A stretch of DNA of 64,000 nucleotides from Amphiura filiformis (taxonomy: Eukaryota > Echinodermata > Ophiuroidea > Amphilepidida > Amphiuridae): contig NC_092646.1 of assembly GCF_039555335.1 (NCBI RefSeq), positions 36,391,695 to 36,455,694 of the forward strand, given 5' to 3'. Below the pieces are notes generated by a model. The model was not told the DNA's origin, searched no databases, and saw only the letters and a list, made by a program, of their open reading frames with translations. How positions within the stretch are numbered: position 1 is the stretch's first letter; every line of letters starts with the position of its first letter. The position numbers were made by a program, and so were the translations under genes. Positions 55,090-64,000 of this stretch are shown one piece after another.

Positions 55090-57050
55090 GAAATGGGTCA
55101 TTCCATATGAAATCAAGGAGGCGTCCCACCTGACCCCTTCAGATTTGCTTTATATTGTAGTCATATGTTGTACCTGTAAAAATATTAAAAACCTGCAAAT
55201 TTGAGGTCTGTAGCTCTTACGGATTTTCTGTGGCAGCCATTTAAAGTTGGAGTAGGGGGTCTAAATTTGGACCCAAAAGTTGCCCTTTAAATAAATTTCA
55301 TCTTTGGGAGTCTGTGCCTTCTTTATAAAAAGAAAGAGAGGTCTGAAACTTTGTATACACACTAACTGCATGCCCAATTTGTCAAAAAATAATATAAAAA
55401 AAATTCTGTAATTGCGCGTTGTGTCACGGGGTCATTAAATATGCAAAAAAAAATGTTATGTTTTGTAAACTGGCAAGTTTAGCCCCCTAAATTCACATTT
55501 TTGTTGGATTAATTATTTTTGTTATCACTGATGCTATATATAGGATAAATACAATGCATATCCAAAAAATTGAGGTCACAGCTCATTTACATTTCGAACA
55601 GCGCCCTCACGAAGATGAAATTTATTGCAAATTCAACATTTTCAGGTGGCCCAAAGTCGATGTGGTCCACCTTCAAAATTTATAAAACATCACTTTTATA
55701 TAACTACTAGTCTTAAATTACAACTTTGGTAAGTCACAGTAATTGTATAGGTTGACTTCATATAAAATGACAAGCCCAAAGTTGACCATTTTCTTATGAT
55801 TGCATGTAGTGCAAATGTGCCGAATTCGGAAGGCTTGAAAGTCAAATTGGCTACAATATTAAAAATAAATGATAAGATGAGTAGTTATTGGTCCTATTTA
55901 CTTTTATTTCCATTTCATTTTCAATATATACAGATTTTCTATGGTAGCCATTTAAAAAGTGGGTGTAGATGAAAATTAATGCAAATTCACCATTTTCAGG
56001 GGGCCCAAAGTCGATGTGGTCAACCTACAAAATTGATAAAACATCACTTTTATATGACTACTAGTCTTAAATTACAACTTTGCTCAATCCCAGTAATTTT
56101 ATAGGTTGACTTCATATAAAACGACAAGCCCAAAGTTGACCATTTTCTTATGATTGCATGTACTGCAAATGTGCCGAATTCGGAAGGTTTAAAAGTCAAA
56201 ATGGCCACAATATTGAAAATAAATGACTAGATGCGTAGTTATTGGCCCTATTTACTTTTATTTTCATTTTATTTTCAATATTGGGGCCAATTTGACTTTC
56301 AAGCCTTCCGAATTCGGCACATTTGCACCACATGCAATCATAAGAAAATGGTCAACTTTGGGCTTGTTGATTTATATGAAGTCAACCTATACAATTACTG
56401 GGACTTAGCAAAGTTGTAATTTAAGACTAGTAGTTATATAAAAGTGATGTTTTATAAATTTTGAAGGTGGACCACATCGACTTTGGGCCCCCTGAAAATG
56501 TTGAATTTACAATAAATGTCATCTTCGTGAGGGCGCTGTTCGAAATGTAAATGAGTTGTGACCTCAATTTTTGGATACGCATTGTATTTATCCTATATAT
56601 AGCATCAGTGATAACAAAAAATAATTAATCTGACAAAAAATGTGAATTTAGGGGGGCTAAACTTGCCAGTTTACAAAACCTTACATTTTTTCTTCCATAT
56701 TTAATGACCCCGTGACACAACGCGCAATTACAGAAATTTTTTATTTTTTATTTTTTGACAAATTGGGCATGCAGTTACAAAGTCGCAGACCTCTTTTTCT
56801 TTTTATAAAGAAGGCACAGACTCCCAAAGATGACATTTATTTAAAGGGCAACTTTTGGGTCCAAATTTAGACCCCCATACTCCAACTTTAAATGGCTGCC
56901 ACAGAAAATCCGTAAGAGCTACAAACCTCAAATTTGCAGGTTTTTAATATTTTTACAGGTACAACATATGACTAAAATATAAAGCAAATCTGAGGGGGTC
57001 AGGTGGGGCGCCTCCTTGATTTCATATGGAGTAACCCAAATACATATGGT
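55090..57050. repeat. 1.95-kb palindrome with an internal direct repeat
   Basis: CCATATGAAATCAAGGAGGC at the left end is mirrored by GCCTCCTTGATTTCATATGG at the right; intermediate pairs include TGTGGCAGCCATTTAAAG / CTTTAAATGGCTGCCACA and TGATGCTATATATAGGATAA / TTATCCTATATATAGCATCA. The left arm carries the inner block (CAAAGTCGATGTGGTC ... GTGCCGAATTCGGAAGG) twice, at 55640-55870 and 55995-56225; the right arm has it once. Confidence 0.85.
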
Positions 57051-57419
57051 CTAACTTCTACTGCCGTGAATGAGATTTGACCATGATTATGACTAAAATA
57101 CGTGTAATCAATAATTATTGTTTATACAAACAATTAAAATTACTTGAGATCATTGTACTAATACTCAGATTCTACATGTAATTATCGGATGTATATTTTG
57201 CTAGCATAAATTGTCACAATTAATAAAGGCCAATGTAAGGGTGCGTCACCACCATTGTCACACGACAACAAAGAAATCGCAACACTCCATAGTGTAAAGC
57301 ACACCGCCGTCGCCGTCATTTGTTTGCCATTTTGTATTGAAATCAGCTGGAACAGATTTTGTGGTGCCAATGGGGTACTTAGTTTTATGTTTAAAATGAC
57401 TCTCAAAATTAATTATGAA

Positions 57420-58215
57420 CTTCTTAATTATTAAGAAAGTAACTAAACTACTCAAAATCCATCAGACTGATAAACAGTGTATAAATAAACTCATATCAAA
57501 ACGTCAAGCAGTATTTGAAGTTCATGAAACCTCAAAATGGTGCCAGTTGCGTAATGAGGTGAAAAGAGAAATTGGGAAAACTAAAGTTAAAAGTGAATTA
57601 TAATGCGGACAGAGTGAGAAAGTTGCGGACAGAATGAGAAAGCTGCAACAGACTGAACCAGATAAATGGTATCAACATATCATGTGTATGTGTATGTGCG
57701 GTGGGGGTGTATGGGGGTGTGTATGTGTATGTGTATGCTTAATTCCAGCAATTCTGATCTTGACATGCCCATCCCGGGAGTGAATTTAGCTAACCACAAG
57801 GCAATGGCTAATGGCATAAACTCCAAGTTTATGGGCGTATCCTTTCATGTTAGTCCTTTGGATCATTCTGAGTTTCCAACTGTTTGCCTGCTGTGAAACC
57901 TGCCCCCCTTTCTTTATCAATGTAATGTGTTTAGAGAGCTTAAAAGAGAGTTATAACCTGAAAAGTGGTCCGGATGAAATTCCAAAAATCACAAAGGAAT
58001 TTGCTTATGAACTAAGTGGCCTTTGTTAACAGATGTTTTGAATAGGAGTGTATTGTGCCACATCAATGGAAACTTGTTATTGTTGTCCCCATTAACAAGC
58101 AACACGCACCCAGCATTAATAAATTGAGGCTTATATAAATTATTGATATTTTTGCTAAGGTTGCTGAAGGGTTTGTGATCAAATGCATTGTGTACTGGAT
58201 ATTGAACCATGATAT
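57420..58215 (+). pseudogene. LINE remnant (linker to reverse transcriptase start)
   Basis: Plus strand KRQAVFEVHETSKWCQLRNE then VKREIGKTKVKSEL matches the region between endonuclease and RT. Later, LANHKAMANGINSKFMGVSF, SGPDEIPKITKEFAYELSG and, across shifts, VPHQWKLVIVVPINKQHAPS-like sequence with INKLRLI. Many stops. Opposite orientation to the LINE pieces at 37.7-42 kb. Confidence 0.7.
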
Positions 58216-58221
58216 AGATAT

Positions 58222-58585
58222 TAATAAACATTAATTTTCACCAGGTTCGCCGTCGCAAATAATAAAGGAGACAAGGAGAAAAAGTGATCCTGCCTGGGAA
58301 TCGAACCCAGGACCTCAGGTTTACGAGACCTATGCCTTAACCACTTGGCCACGGGAGCTTCATGATTAGGCTGGTTGAAATTCGAACCCATAAGCGGTCA
58401 CTTAAACTTATCACCTACCCGCAAATATCCCATAGTAGCTAGAGCCGTAAATGCGAGAAATAAATTGCCATCCTCCCTGTGAGGAAATATAACACGGAAA
58501 AACAGTGGCATGATCGACGGGAATTATATAAATAAACATTAATTTTCACCAGGTTCGCCGTCGCAAATAATAAAGGAGACAAGGT
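58222..58585. repeat. 52-bp direct repeats flanking a tRNA-like sequence
   Basis: TAAACATTAATTTTCACCAG then GTTCGCCGTCGCAAATAATA and AAGGAGACAAGG occur exactly at 58222-58275 and again at about 58532-58585. The tRNA-Thr-like sequence lies between them. Confidence 0.75.
58286..58358 (-). tRNA. tRNA-Thr(CGT)-like sequence, probably a pseudogene or SINE head
   Basis: 73 nt. D arm GCC-AAGTGGTTAA-GGC, anticodon arm TAGGT-CTCGTAA-ACCTG (anticodon CGT) and T arm CTGGG-TTCGATT-CCCAG are all intact and close to animal tRNA-Thr. The acceptor stem (GCTCCCG against GCAGGAT) does not pair, so it is unlikely to be a working tRNA. A damaged relative with the same 5' flank is at 53236-53293. Confidence 0.55.
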
Positions 58586-59129
58586 TACAATACATAGGAA
58601 AACACTAACAAAGTCATTTTTGCACACACGGCAATCATGGTTTAAACTATGAACCAAAGCAGTGGTTCAAGTACATTATTATACATCTCCTATTGTATAA
58701 AGAACTTATAGCCTACATATTAGCTTACCGCTTTAATGCTACAACTTTACAGCTTAGTTGGTGCAGACCATTTTCATGCTTTTCAAGCAGCCGGCTCGTA
58801 TAACGAAGAGACGACATGGTTTCATGCTTTTACTGAAGATCCAGACTGTATTGATATCAGTACAGTTTGTAACTATGTCTATAATAGATGTGAGTATTGT
58901 GTTGGTTACTCCGTATAATAAAATATAATGGCTATAAAAGGTTATTAATGCAATACTACAAGACTGACTAAGCAAAAAACAATGAAATAATTATGTAGTT
59001 TAATTAGGAATTTATTGTTGTTCTTAAAATGACATTAACATGATTATACAGTATGCCCGATGATACAGAACATGCCAGCACACGACTGTAAATATGCTGA
59101 AGCCCCCTTTATAAAACTAGTAAAGTCTT

Positions 59130-59165
59130 CCGGAAGATGGCGCCATAACGTTTTCAGGTGACTTA
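59130..59165. promoter_or_regulatory. ETS plus YY1-like motif cluster
   Basis: CTTCCGGAAGATGGCGCCAT contains a palindromic ETS site (CTTCCGGAAG) overlapping a YY1-like AAGATGGCG. In animals this pair is typical of housekeeping promoters. No exon could be tied to it in either direction. Confidence 0.35.
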
Positions 59166-59849
59166 GAAGTTAGATTATATCTTGATAGATACCACCGATG
59201 ATTTAGGAAGGATGATTGCCTTAATTCCATAAAGTATGTAGCGCATTGTTGTTCTACCCACCCTACATTCTGATTGGTACTCAGGTGTCTGATTCTTTTA
59301 AGAATATCTATGTGAATTTTGGTGACGCGTATGGCTAATTCTGAGATCCCCTTGTTTAGGAATTATGATGATGTTAAAGTTTATTCGGTTTACATAAAGC
59401 GGAAAGAATAAGACCAATAACACCGTGCATATAGAATGGGATGCACGCAGTTTGGTGCAATGCTTACGCTAGTTGTGCGTTGCGTAATGCGTGACTGTCG
59501 CACGCTTATGTGAATTTAGGCGAGCGTGAATTGGGACTTTTTTGACGCGCGCAGTAACAAAAGCCGGATAATTTCCGCCTTATATAATCCGAACAATTTT
59601 TAATGATGGGTCACTCGAGTGTCAACTTGTAATGTAATAATTATTCTCTTCGAATGGAGTTAAACTTGTTTTTGCAATAGATATGCCCTTTAAGCTATAA
59701 GAGCACATCAGATAGAGTGACACACATGATCATCTAGTTATCAAACCAACAGAACTGAGAATCATCTAGATATATATGCCAACCACAAGCTATAAAGACG
59801 ATGCAGTTGACGGCGTATAAAAAATCAATGGCTTTCTCAACCAAGACAA

Positions 59850-60060
59850 AGTAAGCCATACAATCATAATGGGAGATTTTAATGTCAAGGTAGGAATCCA
59901 TAGAGCTGGAGAGCAGGTAGTTGGCAAATTTGTCATTGGCAAAAGTACTGACCGAGGAGACAAACTTTTAGACTAGCTGTCAACAAAAGATTTAGAATCA
60001 TGAACACACGAGGAACAGTTTGCATCCATTTTTACGAAAATCGGAGCAACTTAAAATTTC
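59850..60060 (+). pseudogene. LINE endonuclease fragment
   Basis: Across stops the plus strand reads KVSHTIIMGDFNVKVGIHRA and GKFVIGKSTDRGDKLLD, the M-G-D-F-N-x-K-V-G motif of apurinic-type endonucleases of RTE/CR1-like LINEs. Confidence 0.7.
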
Positions 60061-60512
60061 ACCCCTATATAACATGCAAACTGACCTTGGACCTGATGAG
60101 CCTCGAAACCTGGTAACTATATTATCCTACGCGTATGTTACATTTTTGTTTTCCTTCAATACTTAATTCCCCCTTGCCTTGTATGATGGGTGAGGTGGGG
60201 GTGGGCGCTTTTTTAGGGTCACGAGGTTCAAATATAGCTTGGCAGACAAAATTTTTGAATTCAGCATACCCGAATTAACCAAAATATTTTGGTTGCCAGG
60301 TTTTACGCAAAATTGCCGCTTAAGCACATTTTTCCAAAATAGAACCAGACAATTATGATTGTGGCAATAGCGGTGTTCAATATTATACTATGGTTATAAT
60401 GCTTAAAATTCCACATTAATTGCTTTAATTTTGGAAGGTTCATGTTTTTATTATTTTGCATCCCGGTTGCATTATCCCTGGATAAAGGTGTCAAAACCCC
60501 ATACTATAGCAT

Positions 60513-60906
60513 AGATGAATACAATTTTTTATAATCGCCCTGCACTTCAAGCAGATTGTACTAATCACCTGTGTATGTCAGCACACATATATTGAAAACT
60601 TGATTGTTGGGAGTGGCCTTCTTTTCCTTGTTCTTTGTCTTCAAATCTGTTTCTCACTTCTCTTTCCATATAGGCCAGCATGCTTATATAGGTTTTTAGC
60701 CTGGCTTGAGCATTTTGTTTGAGCCTGGTCCCATCAGGACCCAAGCGTGTCTACACACGGAGCGACCGTTTAACCAAACAAACAAATACAATATCGCTCT
60801 TTTCAAAGATACTAATCTTACAGGTGCGAGTGATCAGCCTTTCTTTGACATCTATGGTTCAATACACGTGTAGTGCAGGGCGATATAGTCAAAATTGTAT
60901 TCATCT
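60513..60906. repeat. Fold-back element (GCCCTGCACT ends), copy 1
   Basis: GATGAATACAATTTTTTATA then ATCGCCCTGCACT at the left; AGTGCAGGGCGATATAGTCA then AAATTGTATTCATC at the right. Related to 62695-62945. Confidence 0.65.
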
Positions 60907-61074
60907 TTTGCTATGGTAGTTAATCCGATTAACAACGTCACTTCGACGGCAAATAGAGAAAGGCAACATCCGAAAGCGTGCGTGCCACATCCCTGTAGAA
61001 AATTTCGAAGACGACCCCGCCCGTCGCATTTGAGGCTTTTTGTAAAATCCAAAGAACTGGTGGGTTATTGGTAT

Positions 61075-61390
61075 ACTTCGTATCTCGTCATCTTGTATCC
61101 TGCCTGCATATCTCGCTATCGCATTTCATTTTCGTATCTCGCCGTCGTATCTCGCATCTCGTAACAACATAATTTTTCATATCGCCCAAACGAAACATGT
61201 TTGAGGCCTAAAATTCACTGGGGTCATGGGGAAAATATGAAATTTCACCTGATACCATAATCTGCATTTTAATGTGCGAGGTTCGAATGCAAGATACGAG
61301 ATATACGGGGGTGATAAGAAGGCTGCATATGAGATGCGAGGGCTAGATGCGAGATTGCCGAGATATAAGGAACAAGATACGAGAGAGACA
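61075..61390. repeat. ATCTCGTATCTCG-type degenerate repeat with inverted half
   Basis: TATCTCGCTATCGCATTTCA, CGTATCTCGCCGTCGTATCT on the left; GATACGAGATATACGGG, GATGCGAGGGCTAGATGCGA on the right. Short units, no coding signal. Confidence 0.45.
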
Positions 61391-61397
61391 TACGAAT

Positions 61398-61756
61398 CCA
61401 GCAAGCACAAATAGTTTTCAACAAGGTTGACAGAAAACGTCTACATGTCGGGTTATATATATCGGGTAAAAAACGTTTTCATAACATTCAAAAATAATTT
61501 TTGATAACCTACTGCAAATATTCTATTATAATGTTATTTAAGTGTTGACAAAATATTTGGCAAAAATGTTTGCAAAAATATTTTACAATAACATTTTGAA
61601 AACATTTTAAAAATATTGTTGTAGTGTGTTTTCATACAAAACATTTTAAAGCGTTTTCATGACCTTTATATAGCCCGACATTAAAACATTTTTATCTAAG
61701 CCAAAACCCAAAGTATAACATGTTTAAAACGCTTTAAAAACATTTGTGTTTGCTGG
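61398..61756. repeat. AACGTTTT fold-back element, second copy
   Basis: Ends CCAGCAAGCACAAATAG and CATTTGTGTTTGCTGG, with ATGTCGGGTTATATATA and TTTATATAGCCCGACATT as inverted inner motifs. Same family as 1760-2436. Confidence 0.7.
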
Positions 61757-62694
61757 CAAAGCGAGATCCGAGGACGAAATTATACTAAGGGACCGATCAA
61801 TATTTACGCCGGGGGGGGGGGTGAACTTGATTTGAGGGGAAATCCGAAAACTTTTGGGGGTCTGGAGGGGGCATCTGAAGTTTTATTTGAGCCATGAGGC
61901 AATTTTGATGGGAAAACAAGGGGGATCAGACATTTTGAACGGATGAATTGTTTTCGATTCTCCCATCCTCCAGAGGGAGGGGGGGGGGCTGGAAAATATG
62001 TACGGGGTATTGTAGGTATTGTATTGTGCTAAAAGTAGACTTCAGAATGTTAACCATCTCTATACCTGCGTAGTGAAAAAAAAAAAAAAAAAAAAAACCA
62101 CCCGATTACTATACCTCGCTTGTATCAGTTAACCAACCCACCTCTATACCATCTTTACTGAAATGGCGACCCATCATTATACCTGTTATTAAAGTGCGGC
62201 ATTGACAAAAAAGATTCACACAACATGATATACGTACTTTCAATTTTTCAATCAAGTACCTATTTATTTCAATGTAAGTACTGTCATCAAACAGTTTTGG
62301 CACACAAAAGGCTTTGGCACACAAGTCATCATTAATCCTACTTGCAAAAAATTGCTACTTAAACATTTTGAAAAACACAACACGTAAAGATACTTTAATA
62401 GAGAGTATACCGGAATCAAAAAGATAAACAATGAACACCTATCAGTATACATGTACACATTTTTTACAAACAAAAGTGCATAAAAGAAAAGAAAACAACA
62501 GCCCATCCCAATACCATCACAGAAATAAGGGGTCATTAAAATACCCGAAACAACCTCATTGGTATACCAAAAACGATGAAAATGCACCTCAAAACCATTG
62601 AGCATCCCCGTCCACCATTTCTTAGGAAGAACACCCGGGTATAGACCATAGCCTAATCAAGCTTCATTGCATGTTACAATAATAATCAAGATAG

Positions 62695-62945
62695 CAATGG
62701 GTTTACACTATTTTTGAATGTATTGCCCTGCACTAGACGTTACGCTTTACAGGAAAGACCTGGATCGTATATAATACTATAGAATTTTCACATCATGCTG
62801 ATCACCCGCACCTGTAAGGTAAGTTCTTTGAAAAGAGCGTTATCGTAGTCAATCTATCATTGCATACATACGCAGGTGATGAGTGTATTTTCCTTATAGT
62901 GCAGGGCAATTAATTCAAAAATAGCGTTAACCCATTGATATGGTA
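62695..62945. repeat. Fold-back element (GCCCTGCACT ends), copy 2
   Basis: CAATGGGTTTACACTATTTT then TGAATGTATTGCCCTGCACT at the left; AGTGCAGGGCAATTAATTCA then AAAATAGCGTTAACCCATTG at the right. Shares GATCACCCGCACCTGTAAG inverted with copy 1. Confidence 0.65.
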
Positions 62946-63916
62946 AATAATCCTATTACATCACTACTTCTACGGCGAATAGGCAACTGTTTATTCCAAA
63001 ACAGAGAGAGTTAAAGAAAGAATGTTAAAATACCACTCACGAGAAACTAAATTTTGGTACTGATTTTCCCAGCAGATCATCTGGATAAATTCTGTTTCGT
63101 GAGCATAATATAATATATCAAAAACAATGATACATATGTTTTTGTTTTGTCAACACAATCAGGCACCCCGGCAGCAATCATTATTTCGTACATCATTTTA
63201 ATAAAATCACTCGATTTGGAGATAAATTCTATTGGAAAGTAAATTTCACTTCATTCCGTTATACATTAGTAATAAGAGCGGTTACCGCACTATAGCTGAA
63301 CCATGGGGCTTCGACAGTAGGTTATGGTATATATCACTGTCACCCGAAATAGGAATAGGAATATGATGAGTGTCACTCCCGGGTTGGAAAATGTTTTTAT
63401 TATATTCTTTACCTTTTCCTCGGGGGTTTATACATTCGTGGCATTTTTAGATATGCCCATTCAGACCAAAAGGTTAGTCAGTAAGCATTGGTAAGTAACT
63501 TAGTAAGCTAGTAATAATTATACACTATTAAAGGTCGATACCATGCCATGGTTCAGTAAAAATGAAATAAAGCAAAATAAAACAAATTTTCGTTCGACCG
63601 TGAATTTACATGCCCGTGGGCAATTTTCATTTTGAAGGACGTTTTTTATTAAATGAATCTTTATCATGTTATCATTGGTGTTGTACGTATTTGCACCTCA
63701 AACTTGGTTTAACCTGAAGAGAAAAGACTACAACAAAAAAGGAGAGAGAGAAAAATAAACAGACCGCGAGATTAAAATATTTTTTGTTTGTCTCTTATGT
63801 TACTTCAAACAAACATAATTTGCCCAAATAGTTATAGCTGATGTTAGCTTTAATACCAATCGAGTTATATTTTCTTAACTACATATAAATGTATCCAAAC
63901 CTGTGCCTTAAATGAT

Positions 63917-64000
63917 TTACAAGAGTTTTTCTTCAACATTATCCCACATTTGGACTAGCTTCTTAACCAGACTTGTGTCGGTAATAGACGGACTGATGCC
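63917..64000 (-). CDS. Possible 3' end of a gene entering from the right edge
   Basis: The last 84 nt read on the minus strand as 28 open codons, GISPSITDTSLVKKLVQMWD then NVEEKLL and a TAA stop at 63919-63917. The residue mix looks like coding sequence (amphipathic helix). AATAAA occurs on the same strand at 63650-63645. The piece is too short to name or to be sure of. Confidence 0.3.
   Translation of the reverse strand, partial: GISPSITDTSLVKKLVQMWDNVEEKLL

Larger units (their letters stand above)
51370..57370. repeat. Segmental duplication, copy 2
   Basis: Counterpart of 40130-45560 in the same orientation. It has gained the MITEs at 51572-51897 and 51950-52579, the Penelope/tRNA piece at 53155-53293 and the palindrome at 55090-57050, and lacks the elements at 40557-40792 and 43418-44515. 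Confidence 0.75.
58586..63916. other. No supported gene; LINE pieces and fold-backs
   Basis: Beyond the listed elements, 58590-59120, 59170-59790, 60060-60510, 61760-62690 and 62950-63910 show no exon I can support. 61811-61822 is a G-run and 62077-62096 an A-run. Confidence 0.5.

Noticed and set aside
57666-57750. GTGTATGTGTATG-rich plus-strand frame
   Set aside because: A TG-rich simple repeat within the LINE remnant.
58714-58833. Minus-strand frame from ATG, MSSLRYTSRLLEKHENGLHQ, ending at a GTAAGC donor, as a first coding exon
   Set aside because: The start context and donor are fair, but no downstream exon with matching phase (2) could be found. Kept out for lack of support.
62264-62605. 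113-codon minus-strand frame rich in Phe, Tyr and Cys
   Set aside because: Composition mirrors AT-rich noncoding DNA; no membrane protein pattern, no splice or start context.

Overview
The window looks like nuclear DNA of a marine invertebrate, most likely a deuterostome such as a hemichordate or echinoderm. The signs are AT-rich sequence, small GT-AG spliced exons scattered among long introns, one extracellular multidomain gene (Calx-beta, EGF, Sushi/CCP, transmembrane), and a dense load of fold-back repeats, hAT-like MITEs, CR1/Jockey-like LINEs and Penelope-like remnants. No bacterial operons, rRNA or CRISPR arrays were seen. The phylum is an inference from the kinds of repeats and domains, not a database match.

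The main gene lies on the minus strand from 40,254 down to 13,071. I could join 14 coding exons with valid splice sites and compatible phases into one reading frame of 850 codons plus stop. It predicts a signal peptide, five Calx-beta domains each coded by a pair of exons (the first domain long and divergent), one EGF-like domain, one Sushi/CCP domain, a membrane helix with two GxxxG motifs, and a 43-residue cytoplasmic tail. Every internal splice junction is phase 1. I do not recognise it as a named gene; the layout suggests a single-pass adhesion or recognition receptor. Its first exon and 5' flank are repeated at 51.40-51.48 kb, inside an old segmental duplication (about 40.1-45.6 kb and 51.4-57.4 kb), so a second alternative promoter/signal-peptide exon may exist.

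At the left edge (243-680, minus) an in-phase exon codes for a divergent CUB domain of a neighbouring gene that leaves the window. A possible 3'-terminal exon lies at 42,535-42,658 (minus), and a possible 3' end of another gene touches the right edge at 63,917-64,000 (minus). Both are weakly supported.

The rest is introns and intergenic DNA filled with mobile elements. 0.7-13 kb holds hAT-like MITEs, AACGTTTT-type fold-backs, a Penelope GIY-YIG remnant and a five-unit palindromic tandem array. Intron 9 (18.3-24.1 kb) holds a duplicated block with eight exact TGACCTTTGACC (DR1) motifs, a mariner/IS630-like element and an 880-bp inverted-repeat element with a 108-codon frame. Intron 1 (35.7-40.2 kb) holds a 5'-truncated LINE. 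40-64 kb holds further LINE pieces, tRNA-Thr-like sequences, a 1.95-kb palindrome and several hairpins.
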